64,000 nucleotides of DNA, taken from Microbispora corallina. Its GTDB lineage: Bacteria; Actinomycetota; Actinomycetes; Streptosporangiales; Streptosporangiaceae. Position 1 is the stretch's first letter. Each line of letters opens with the position of its first letter. The notes beneath the pieces were generated by a model. That model did no database searches. It saw only the letters and a program-made list of their open reading frames with translations, and had not been told where the DNA came from. Below, one piece after another: positions 17,089 to 24,799 of the stretch. The stretch is taken from contig NZ_BOOC01000006.1 of NCBI RefSeq assembly GCF_016863035.1, forward strand, positions 62,001 through 126,000, written 5' to 3'. The translations under genes and the position numbers were made by a program.

Positions 17089-17153
17089 GGTGACTGGGAT
17101 GTCCTTCCGGGCGGTCTGTCATGAGCGGAGACTGCCGTCGGACCGGCGCGACT

Positions 17154-17176
17154 GGATGGAGAGGCGGTCTCCATCC
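17154..17176 (-). terminator. terminator after the small membrane protein gene
   Basis: GGATGGAGA-N5-TCTCCATCC is a perfect 9-bp stem downstream of the minus-strand gene ending at 17289. Confidence 0.5.
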
Positions 17177-17288
17177 CGGTCTCAGGGCAGGGAGGGCGTG
17201 ATGGTCTGAGGGGGTTACCGTGAACGGGGCGGGGCGGTCCGGCGGGCGAGTCCGATGGCCTCGGGCTCCCGGAGATGCGTGGTGACGG

Positions 17289-17654
17289 TCACCTCGTGCC
17301 TGCCCCCTGTTCCACGGTTGCCTGTCCCCGGTACAGCAACCGGATGACGAGCAGGAAGAAGCCGAGCACCCCGATCGTCGCGACCCCGGCGCGGGGCGAC
17401 CAGGCGTCGAAGAGGAGCATGGCTTCGGCGAGTAGGACGTTGATAGCCAGGCTGGCCGCTGCGCCCACCGTGAGCACGGCGAGAGGGTCACGATCGCGCA
17501 ACAGTCCGGCCACCGCGGCACCGGGGACGACCAGCAGGAACAGGGGCGTGAGGACCATCCTGACCGGGGTCTGGACGTCCGCCAGCGCGAGCACCGCTCC
17601 GGCCGCGCACGCCACGGCGAGCACGACCTTGACGACGGCGATCTTGCTGCCCAT
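17289..17654 (-). CDS. small integral membrane protein
   Basis: A 121-residue protein with four predicted membrane helices (VVKVVLAVACAAGAVLALAD, MVLTPLFLLVVPGAAVAGLL, AVLTVGAAASLAINVLLAEA, GVATIGVLGFFLLVIRLLYR). I do not recognise a named family. It lies upstream of the glycosyltransferase unit with a terminator between, so it is probably transcribed alone; a role with the surface-glycan enzymes is only suggested by location. Confidence 0.7.
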   Translation of the reverse strand: MGSKIAVVKVVLAVACAAGAVLALADVQTPVRMVLTPLFLLVVPGAAVAGLLRDRDPLAVLTVGAAASLAINVLLAEAMLLFDAWSPRAGVATIGVLGFFLLVIRLLYRGQATVEQGAGTR

Positions 17655-17748
17655 TGCTGGTTACTCCTCGGATGGCGGCCCGTTCATCGGACCAACCGGC
17701 TTCATCGGACGTCAATGGCGACGCCTCAGATGAGCGACGGGTTTACCG

Positions 17749-17771
17749 GATCACAGGGGAAAGCTGTGATC
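17749..17771 (-). terminator. terminator after the sigma factor gene
   Basis: GATCACAG-N7-CTGTGATC forms a perfect 8-bp stem 24 bases downstream of the sigma gene's stop. Confidence 0.6.
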
Positions 17772-17794
17772 TTATCCGACATGTTGCGAGGAGT

Positions 17795-19402
17795 TCAGGC
17801 GGAGGGGCTGACCGAGGGGTTCGCCTCCGGTGTGCTCGACGGCGTGTCCGAAGGAGGGTCGGGCTCGGGATCGGCGTCCCCGGTGCCCTCCTGACCCCGC
17901 CAGGAGATGTGGCAGGAGGGGGACCCGGCGGCCGACCGGAACGTCACCGCGCCGCTGCCGGGGACGCCCGGGTCCACGACCGCGACCGTGATCCGCCCGG
18001 TCGCGCCCGCCTTGAGCCGGCCGTGCGCCGGCGAGACGGCCAGGCCGTCCGTCGTGGTGGCCGTCCACTCGGCCGCGGCCTCGCGGGCCGACAGATTGAT
18101 CACGCTGCCGGCGGCCGAGCCGATGTCCCCCGGGCAGGAGGCGGACAGGCTCGCCGCGGCCGGCGTGCGGGTGGGCGGGCGGCCGGCCGGGGCGCGGGAC
18201 GGCCGGGGGCGGGACTGGGGGGCCGGGGCGGGGGCGCGCGGCGCCCGGACGGTGGGGGCGGAGGAGGGCGTCCCTCCCTCGTCCGGCGTCCCGGACGGCT
18301 CGGGGGACTCCTCGGGGCCGGCGGTCTCCGGCGGGGTCTCCTGCGCGCCGCCGGAGGGGCCGAACCCGAGGTCGTCCCGCGGCGGCGTGGGCGGGATCCG
18401 GACCGCCTCCAGGTGGCTCGCCGGGGCCTGCCCCGACACGAGCGCGAGTCCGCCGGCCGTGCCGAAGACGCAGGCGGCCGCCAGCATGATCGGCGTCGCA
18501 CGGGTCCTCCGGGCCCGGCCCCTCGTACGCCGGGAGCGGCCCTCCGGGACGACCGGGAAGCCGCGGCGGTCGAAGCCCGCCCGTTCCACGGCGGCGCGGC
18601 GCGTGCCCTCGCGCTCCGGGTTCAGCGAGGTGTCGAGCACCCGGCGGCGCAGCGACAGCGGCGGGAACGCGATGGGGATCAGGTCGAGCAGCCGGTCGGC
18701 GGACACGTGCCGGGCGCGGCCCTCCCCGCAGATCTTGCAGTCGGCGATGTGCCTGCTCAGCCGCTTGCGCAGGGCGGTGCCGAGCGGCCCGTCCTGCCAG
18801 GACGCGCCCACCCCCGAGTCGACCAGCGCGGACAGGTCGGGGCAGTGCGCCCGCCCGACGCGGGCCAGGACGATCGCCGCCGCGGCGTTCTCCAGGTGGT
18901 CGCGCGCCCGCCCGAGCCGGGCCGACACCTGCCGGGAGGTGAGCCCGAGCACGGACGCCGCCTCGCCCGTGGACAAGCCGTGCCGTACGGCGAGGTGGAG
19001 GACCTCCCGCTCGTTGCCGCCGAGCTCCGCCAGGGCCTCGTGCACGAGCGCGGCGAGCGACGGGTCGTCGGACTCCTCGGCCGTCGACAGCACCGCCGTG
19101 GGACCGGTCGCCCCCGTGCGTCCCCGGCTCCTGACGGCGCAGTGGAAGCGCGTGAGGGCGTAGAGCCACGCCCGCAGGCGCACCGGCTCCTTGAGGCGGT
19201 CCACGCACGCCTGCGCGGCCACCAGGGCGTCGTGGACGGCGTCCGCCGCCGCGTCCGGGTCGGGCGTCAGCGTGCAGGCGTAGTCGGCCAGCCGGTCGGC
19301 GTACGCCTCGTACAGGCTCGACGGCGCGTGGGAGTCCCCGCGCCGCAGCGCCTCCAGCAGTCGGTGGTCGTCGGCACGCCCGACGTCGGGCCATCCGGGC
19401 AA
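17795..19402 (-). CDS. ECF sigma factor with fused anti-sigma-like zinc motif, membrane helix and outer domain
   Basis: A 535-residue protein. Residues 15-80 form region 2 (LYEAYADRLADYACTL, AWLYALTRFHC); about 120-180 form region 4 (LGGNEREVLHLAVRHGLSTG, EAASVLGLTSRQVSARLGRA). Near 225-240, RHIADCKICGEG gives the H-x3-C-x2-C motif of zinc anti-sigma factors. Then follow a basic stretch, a membrane helix (IMLAAACVFGTAGGLALVSG, near 305), a Pro/Ser/Thr-rich stalk, and an outer Ig/BACON-like domain with two cysteines (SCPGDIGSAA...SPSCHISW). Sigma, anti-sigma and sensor thus seem to be one chain, as in the actinobacterial ECF groups with long C-terminal extensions. Release would need proteolysis or a conformational change. 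The TTG at 19402 has GGAGG 8 bases upstream. Confidence 0.85.
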   Translation of the reverse strand: MPGWPDVGRADDHRLLEALRRGDSHAPSSLYEAYADRLADYACTLTPDPDAAADAVHDALVAAQACVDRLKEPVRLRAWLYALTRFHCAVRSRGRTGATGPTAVLSTAEESDDPSLAALVHEALAELGGNEREVLHLAVRHGLSTGEAASVLGLTSRQVSARLGRARDHLENAAAAIVLARVGRAHCPDLSALVDSGVGASWQDGPLGTALRKRLSRHIADCKICGEGRARHVSADRLLDLIPIAFPPLSLRRRVLDTSLNPEREGTRRAAVERAGFDRRGFPVVPEGRSRRTRGRARRTRATPIMLAAACVFGTAGGLALVSGQAPASHLEAVRIPPTPPRDDLGFGPSGGAQETPPETAGPEESPEPSGTPDEGGTPSSAPTVRAPRAPAPAPQSRPRPSRAPAGRPPTRTPAAASLSASCPGDIGSAAGSVINLSAREAAAEWTATTTDGLAVSPAHGRLKAGATGRITVAVVDPGVPGSGAVTFRSAAGSPSCHISWRGQEGTGDADPEPDPPSDTPSSTPEANPSVSPSA

Positions 19403-19580
19403 CGCGCATTCCTCCCCGTATGACGGGATCAGGTTCCGCCGATCCCCACACGAGAAGGACGCCCCCTTGACGGAGGTCGTTTACGGCTTCCGCCGCCATG
19501 CCCAACGGGCATGACCTGGGAAAACTGGTGCGGAAGCCGTCCGCTGCGACTGCTGGTGCGCGCGGTGCGCTACTGCTGTG

Positions 19581-21377
19581 CTACTGCTGTGCGGAGGCGC
19601 CGCAGTTGGGCGCGCACAGGCGCCTGGCGATGCCCTTGAGGAAGATGTTGCGGATCTCCAGCACGGTCTGCGGGAAGTACGCCGCGCCGCCGGTGGCCTT
19701 GGCGATGTTCGTCATCTGGGCCCTGTCCTCGTCCTTGTTGGTGTTGAACGAGATGATCAGGATGCTGACCGGCTGCTTGGGGTCGTACGCCTGCTTGAGC
19801 TTCTGCAGGATCTGCGCGTTGGAGATGCCGCCGTTCGGGTCGTCGTTGCCGACGCCGTCGGTGAACAGCAGGATCGTGTTCACCTTGTCCGGCTCGTACT
19901 CCTTGGTCATCTTCTGATAGGCGGCCCACAGCGTGTCGTTCAGGCCGGTGTTGCCGGTCGTCTTGACCTGGGCCTGCTGCATCGCCTGCGCGATCAGGAC
20001 GCGGCGCGTCACCCCGTTGATCTGCTGGGCCAGGGGGCCGATCGGGACGACGGGCCGCCAGTCGACTCCCTTCCTCTGCAGGTCGTCGGAGAACGCCCAC
20101 ACGCCGACCTCGGCCTTGTCCGGGAACAGCTTCAGGCCCTCCTGCGCGGTGTCGGTGACGGCGCGCATGCGGCTGATCCCGGTGCTGTCGGCGGGCAGGG
20201 CCATGGTGCCGGAGATGTCGAGCAGCGCGAGCAGCTTGGTGCCGAGCTTGATCTGGTGCCAGGCCTGGGACAGCTGGGTGACGGTCGCGGCGTCCGGAAG
20301 CGGCAGCTCGGCCGGCTTCTTCGCGCTCACGCCGTTCTCGGGCTTGAGGAGGCTGCCGCCCTTGCCGTCCGGGGTGCGGAAGCCGTAGTCCTGCACGGTC
20401 TTGCGGCCCGTCGGGGAGGTCAGGTCGGCGGCGAACGCCTGGGCGGCCTTGCGGGTCGCGTCGTCCTTCGCGGTCACCACGATCGGGTAGTCGAGGCTGA
20501 CCGTGCCCTCGGTCGGGTAGAGCGCGACGGCCGGGTTCGAGGGGGTCGTCTTGGTGTTGAACGCCCAGACGGCCTGCTCGGAGGAGATGCCCACGGGGAT
20601 GCGGGCGGCGGCCTTGGTGAGCGTGGCGAACAGGCTGTCGGGGGTCGACACCGTGGACTCCGACAGCTGCCGCAGCACGCCCACCAGCGTCTCCTCGCTG
20701 CCGCCTGCCTGGCGCAGCACGGCGGCGCCGGCGAGCAGCGCGCCGAGACCGGCGGCGTTCTGCGTCGGGTCGAGGGCGAGCACGCGGACCTTGCGCGCCA
20801 GGCCGTCCGGGTTGGCGGCGTTCGCGGCGCTCATCAGGCCGGTCCAGCTCGCGGGGCTGAAGGCCGACTGGAGCTTCTCGGCGCCCGCCTTGGAGGCGGT
20901 CAGCACGACGGGGGAGTGGGCGGCGCTCCCCGAGGGCTTGGGCGCGGCGCCGCTCTTCGCCAGGCCGGCGAGCCAGAGGCTGGAGTCGGGGATCCAGACG
21001 TCCGGGTCCAGCTTGCCGCTCGTCGGGCCGGTGCCGGCCATCGCGTTGGCCACGTCGGCGGACCCGGCGGCCTTGACGCTGACCGCGACGCACTTGCCGT
21101 CGACGGACGTGCCCGACTGGGCGAACTTCCCGGCCACCTTCTGCACGGCGGGCTGGATGTCCGGCGAGGCGACCACCGTGAGGGAGATCTTGCCGCCGCC
21201 GCAGCTCGGGTTCTTGTTCACCACGACGTACGCAGCGACGCCGAGGAGCACGGCCAGGGCGACCGCTCCGGCCAGGGGGACGAACACCATGCCCCGCCCG
21301 GCCCGGCGGCGCGGCGGAGGATCGTACTGGGGGTTGTAGCCGCCATCGAGTTCGTCTGTGCGGTGCCGTCCGCCCAC
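19581..21377 (-). CDS. solute-binding and VWA domain membrane protein
   Basis: About 598 residues. A basic N terminus (PPPRRRAGRG) and one membrane helix (MVFVPLAGAVALAVLLGVAA) anchor an outer part consisting of a periplasmic binding-protein-like domain (LTVVASPDIQPAVQKVAGKF onward) and a C-terminal von Willebrand A domain with the MIDAS motif DISGTMA and FTDGVGNDD. VWA domains bind metal-dependent protein ligands; the pairing suggests a cell-surface adhesion or sensing role, function unknown. I chose the GTG at 21377 (AGAGGG 4 bases upstream, product begins VGGRHRTD as in related proteins); an ATG at 21434 without a clear ribosome site is the alternative. Confidence 0.82.
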   Translation of the reverse strand: MGGRHRTDELDGGYNPQYDPPPRRRAGRGMVFVPLAGAVALAVLLGVAAYVVVNKNPSCGGGKISLTVVASPDIQPAVQKVAGKFAQSGTSVDGKCVAVSVKAAGSADVANAMAGTGPTSGKLDPDVWIPDSSLWLAGLAKSGAAPKPSGSAAHSPVVLTASKAGAEKLQSAFSPASWTGLMSAANAANPDGLARKVRVLALDPTQNAAGLGALLAGAAVLRQAGGSEETLVGVLRQLSESTVSTPDSLFATLTKAAARIPVGISSEQAVWAFNTKTTPSNPAVALYPTEGTVSLDYPIVVTAKDDATRKAAQAFAADLTSPTGRKTVQDYGFRTPDGKGGSLLKPENGVSAKKPAELPLPDAATVTQLSQAWHQIKLGTKLLALLDISGTMALPADSTGISRMRAVTDTAQEGLKLFPDKAEVGVWAFSDDLQRKGVDWRPVVPIGPLAQQINGVTRRVLIAQAMQQAQVKTTGNTGLNDTLWAAYQKMTKEYEPDKVNTILLFTDGVGNDDPNGGISNAQILQKLKQAYDPKQPVSILIISFNTNKDEDRAQMTNIAKATGGAAYFPQTVLEIRNIFLKGIARRLCAPNCGASAQQ

Positions 21378-21752
21378 GGTGCCCTCTTCGGTGTCGATTG
21401 GCTCCCACCGGTGCGCGCCCTTGCGGGGGACCATAACGGGAGATTCCGCGTAATGCTTACGGAACGATACTGGCAAGCGGAACTGTGGCAAAACGCCGGT
21501 TTTGGTGCAGGAATTACGAAAAGTCATAGCGAGCATCCAGGGTGTAAACCCCCGGGCGGAGTCAGGAGTCGTACCCGGACGCACCCTCCGGTCGCCCGCC
21601 GCCGGCCTCCGGAGGAGGCCGCGCGCCGCGCCGCGAGGCTGTCACGGAGGCGCCGGGGGTGTGGCGCGCAGGGGGTGCGGCGGGTGCGCGCGAAGGCGCG
21701 ACGTGACGCGCGGGCGTGTGGAGGGGGAGGGCGCACGCCGTACTCTTGGGCC
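21378..21752. other. gene-free divergent promoter region
   Basis: Lies between the divergent VWA and methyltransferase genes. It holds the leaderless promoter at 21718-21746 and a 7-bp hairpin (GGCCTCC-GGA-GGAGGCC, 21604-21620). I see no further gene. Confidence 0.5.
21718..21746 (+). promoter_or_regulatory. leaderless promoter of the methyltransferase gene
   Basis: TGTGGA and TACTCT are 17 bases apart and the start GTG begins 7 bases after the -10 box, where transcription should begin. There is no ribosome binding site, consistent with a leaderless mRNA. Confidence 0.55.
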
Positions 21753-22580
21753 GTGCTCATCCCCGTCGACGACGCCGCCGACCCGCGCCTGGCCGACTAC
21801 GTGCGCCTGCGCGACGTGGACCTGCGCCGGAGCATGGAGGGCGAGCGGGGCCTGTTCGTGGCCGAGGGCGAGAAGGTCATCCGCAGGGCCGTGGGCGCCG
21901 GCTACCCGGTGCGGTCGGTGCTGACCACGCCCAAGTGGCTCGACCACCTCGCCGACGTCATCGCGGACGTCACGGTCTACGTGGTCACCGACGAGGTGAT
22001 GGAGGGGATCACCGGATTCCGGGTGCACCGCGGCGCGCTCGCCTCGATGGAGCGCCTCCGGCCGCCCTCGGTCGCCGGGCTGCTCGCGGGGGCCGGGTCG
22101 TCCGCGGGTCCGCCCCGGCGGATCCTGCTGCTGGAGGACCTGGTCGACCACGGGAACGTCGGGGCCGTCTTCCGCTGCGCGGCCGCGCTCGGCGTCGGCG
22201 CGATCGTGCTGTCGCCCCGCTGCGCCGACCCGCTCTACCGCCGGTCCGTCAAGGTGTCGATGGGCGCCGTCTTCGCGATCCCGTGGGCCCGGATGGACGA
22301 CTGGCACGGCGGGCTGGCCGAGGTGCGGTCCGCCGGGTTCCGGCTGCTGGCCCTCACGCCCGACCAGTCGGCCGTCCCGCTGGACGAGGCGCCGCTGGAC
22401 GGCCCGGTCGCGCTCATGCTCGGTTCCGAGGGCGACGGCCTGTCCTCCCACTGGCTCAAGGAGGCCGACGCGCCCGTCTGCATCCTGATGAGCCCGCAGG
22501 CCATGGACCTCGGCGTCGACTCGCTCAACGTCGTCGCCGCCGCGGCCATCGCCTGCCACGGCCTCATGCGGAACGGCTGA
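21753..22580 (+). CDS. TrmH/SpoU family RNA 2'-O-methyltransferase
   Basis: A 275-residue SPOUT enzyme that methylates a ribose in tRNA or rRNA with S-adenosylmethionine. The three knot motifs are present: LVDHGNVGAVFRCAAALG, VALMLGSEGDGLS and MDLGVDSLNVVAAAAIA. An N-terminal substrate-binding domain (residues 1-110, EGERGLFVAEGEKVIRRAV) resembles the TrmH/RlmB type. The exact target nucleotide cannot be assigned. Confidence 0.92.
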   Translation: MLIPVDDAADPRLADYVRLRDVDLRRSMEGERGLFVAEGEKVIRRAVGAGYPVRSVLTTPKWLDHLADVIADVTVYVVTDEVMEGITGFRVHRGALASMERLRPPSVAGLLAGAGSSAGPPRRILLLEDLVDHGNVGAVFRCAAALGVGAIVLSPRCADPLYRRSVKVSMGAVFAIPWARMDDWHGGLAEVRSAGFRLLALTPDQSAVPLDEAPLDGPVALMLGSEGDGLSSHWLKEADAPVCILMSPQAMDLGVDSLNVVAAAAIACHGLMRNG

Positions 22581-22634
22581 ACCCGGACCGCTGGGCCCGG
22601 AACGGCCGGGCGCAGGACCGCCCCGGCGAGGGCG

Positions 22635-23543
22635 TCACTCCGGGAGGCCGCCCCCCGAGGCCCACTCCAGCAGGGCGCGGGCCGTCGTGAACCGCGCCAC
22701 GTCGCTGCGCTCGCCGAGGAGCACCCCGATGACCTTGCGGCCGTCGTCCAGCGGGGACACGAACGTCAGACAGTAGCCCGCCTTATGCGTGTATCCGGTC
22801 TTCAGTCCGAGGGCGCCCTCGTCGAGCAGCTTGTTGGTGTTGCGCCAGGTGTGCGATCGGTGGACGGCGGTCTTGCCGATCACCCGCTTGCGGGTCTTCG
22901 CCACCGCGGCGATCACGGGGTCGCGCAGCGCGGCACGCGCCAGCAGGGCCTGGTCCCGTGCGGTGGAGTAGCCGCTCGACGGCAGCCCGTCGGCGTTCGC
23001 GTAGCGGCTGTCGCGCATCCCCAGGCTCTTGGCGGCGGCGTTCATCCGCGAGACGAACCCGCCCACGCCCGGGCCGTACCGCTGGGCGAGGGCGTGTGCC
23101 GCGTCGGCCCCGGAGGGCAGCATCATCGCGTAGAGCAGGTCCCGGACCGTGAGCCGCTCGCCCGGCCGCAGCCCGGCGGTCGTCGCGTCGTTGGCGGCGG
23201 CGTGGCGCACGTCGGTCTTCGTGATGGTGATCACGTCGTCGAGCCGGGCGCGGTGCCGCACGACGTAGGCCGTCATGACCTTGGTGAGGCTCGCCACCGG
23301 CACCCTGCGGGTCTCCCGCTTGGCCATCAGCGGCTCGCCCGACGCGGCGTCCACGAGGTACGCCTCGGGGGCCGTCACGGCGGGGGCGTCGTCCCGCACG
23401 CCGGACGGGACCGTTCCCGTCGACGCAAGCGCCGCCACGGGCGGGGCCGCCCCGGCGGGGAGGGCGGGCGTGCGGGCCTGCGCCGCGGGGGCGCAGCTCA
23501 GGAGGATGGCGGCGGAGAGTGCGCCTATTGCCCCGATACGCAT
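22635..23543 (-). CDS. D-alanyl-D-alanine carboxypeptidase (peptidase S11)
   Basis: A 302-residue secreted penicillin-binding enzyme with a signal peptide (MRIGAIGALSAAILLSCAPA, cleavage after AQA). Catalytic motifs are SLTK (VASLTKVM) and KTG (GLKTGYTHKAG). The second motif, normally S-x-N, reads SGADAA, so Asp/Ala occupies the Asn position; this variant occurs in other actinobacterial members but should alter catalysis. It trims the terminal D-Ala from peptidoglycan stem peptides. The next gene (DedA) ends 20 bases upstream, so the two are probably co-transcribed. Confidence 0.9.
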   Translation of the reverse strand: MRIGAIGALSAAILLSCAPAAQARTPALPAGAAPPVAALASTGTVPSGVRDDAPAVTAPEAYLVDAASGEPLMAKRETRRVPVASLTKVMTAYVVRHRARLDDVITITKTDVRHAAANDATTAGLRPGERLTVRDLLYAMMLPSGADAAHALAQRYGPGVGGFVSRMNAAAKSLGMRDSRYANADGLPSSGYSTARDQALLARAALRDPVIAAVAKTRKRVIGKTAVHRSHTWRNTNKLLDEGALGLKTGYTHKAGYCLTFVSPLDDGRKVIGVLLGERSDVARFTTARALLEWASGGGLPE

Positions 23544-23563
23544 TGCGACATGATCCCATGCCC

Positions 23564-24061
23564 TCAGGGGGCGGCGGGAGCGTTCCTGCTCCGGCGGCGC
23601 AGAACGACGACGGCCGCCACGGCGGCGGCGACCGCGACGAGCGCGACGGCCAGCGCCGGAGAGCGGGCCGCGAGCGAGAGCCAGGCCCACAGGAGCGAGT
23701 AGAGCCCGAACGCCGTCACCGGCACCCAGGTCAGGCAGCCGAGCGCGCTGGCGACCAGGTACCACCGGTAGTCCACCCGCAGCGCGCCCGCGACCCAGGG
23801 CAGGGTGTGCCGCAGGCCCGGCACCCAGAAGCAGGCGTAGACGGCGAACGCCCCCCACCTGCGGACCAGGGCCTCCACGCGCTCGATGCGATGGCGGCCG
23901 ATGCGCCGGCCGGCCCGGGAGCGGTACAGGGCCTCGCCGAGCCGCCGCCCGATCCAGTAGTAGACCTGGAACGCGCCGAACAGCGCGACCGCGCCGGCCG
24001 CGACGACCAGCCACAGGGGCAGGCCGAAGAGCGAGGCCGACGCCGGGTCGGGGATCCGCAC
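23564..24061 (-). CDS. DedA/VTT-domain membrane protein
   Basis: A 165-residue membrane protein. The VTT/SNARE-associated core is visible as YYWIGRRLGEALYRSRAGRR, then FAVYACFWVPGLRHTLPWVA with the re-entrant-loop residues and GCLTWVPVTAFGLYSLLWAW. DedA proteins flip or move lipid carriers such as undecaprenyl phosphate or phosphatidylethanolamine. Short for the family (usually about 200), lacking part of the N terminus. Probably in one unit with the carboxypeptidase that follows, which fits cell-wall precursor handling. Confidence 0.8.
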   Translation of the reverse strand: MRIPDPASASLFGLPLWLVVAAGAVALFGAFQVYYWIGRRLGEALYRSRAGRRIGRHRIERVEALVRRWGAFAVYACFWVPGLRHTLPWVAGALRVDYRWYLVASALGCLTWVPVTAFGLYSLLWAWLSLAARSPALAVALVAVAAAVAAVVVLRRRSRNAPAAP

Positions 24062-24217
24062 GTGCGCTCACCGCCAGGGGGAACGGATCTTAAGGACAGC
24101 CTCACATTACCGCCGGGCGTCCCGCGCCCCGCAAGCCGCGGCTCCCGCTGCAAGCCGCCGTCAACCGGGGATCAACCACGTCCTCGTACACCTGAGGTGC
24201 GAGGAAAGGGGAGCGCG

Positions 24218-24769
24218 ATGAGTCCGCGAAGCAGCGTGATGCCGATCATGGCGAGTGGCACGGCCACCGCGGCCAAGCTGCTCGTGGCCACCCTGGCCGT
24301 CACCGCCGCGTACATCGGGGCGTCCAACGCCGCCGGCGGCGAGAGGCTGGTCACCAGGGTGGCCGGGACGGCGGCGACGACGCCGGCCGTCCAGCGGGAG
24401 CAGGCCACGGGGAGCGCCGGGTCGGCGGTCACCACAGGGGCCTTCGCGGACTCGGCTCCCGCCCCCGGCACCGTGACCCTCGCCGCCACCCCCGGCGGCG
24501 AGGGGTGCGCCCGGGTGTTCAGGGCGCGCGCCCTCCTCTCCCCGGGCGACGCCGGGGACGCGGGCCTCTCCTACGGCTGGAGCCTGCAGCGCTGGAACAC
24601 CCGTGAGCGCGTCTGGCAGACCTACCTGTCCACGAGGAACGGTTTCGCGGGCGCGTCCCGGGTGGTCGAGTTCGCCCCCACGGTCGTGGACAACCCGGGG
24701 CTCTACCGGGTCCGGCTGCAGACCGGCGCGCACACCTACCACAGCTCCTCCCTCAGGATCGCCTGCTGA
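24218..24769 (+). CDS. secreted hypothetical protein
   Basis: A 183-residue protein with a signal-like N terminus (AAKLLVATLAVTAAYIGASN, residues 17-36) and, after a low-complexity stretch, a folded domain of about 90 residues (EGCARVFRARALLSPGDAGD, LQRWNTRERVWQTYL, RVRLQTGAHTYHSSSLRIAC) that looks like a small beta-sandwich with two cysteines, one near each end. GGAAAGGGGAG precedes the ATG. I do not recognise a family. Confidence 0.7.
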   Translation: MSPRSSVMPIMASGTATAAKLLVATLAVTAAYIGASNAAGGERLVTRVAGTAATTPAVQREQATGSAGSAVTTGAFADSAPAPGTVTLAATPGGEGCARVFRARALLSPGDAGDAGLSYGWSLQRWNTRERVWQTYLSTRNGFAGASRVVEFAPTVVDNPGLYRVRLQTGAHTYHSSSLRIAC

Positions 24770-24799
24770 CCTCCACGCGCCGCCGGTCGCGGCGCAGGT

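Noticed and set aside
19578-22580. A 1000-codon plus-strand open frame across the VWA and methyltransferase genes
   Set aside because: Its first two thirds are antisense to the VWA gene with no domain; only the methyltransferase part from 21753 is real.
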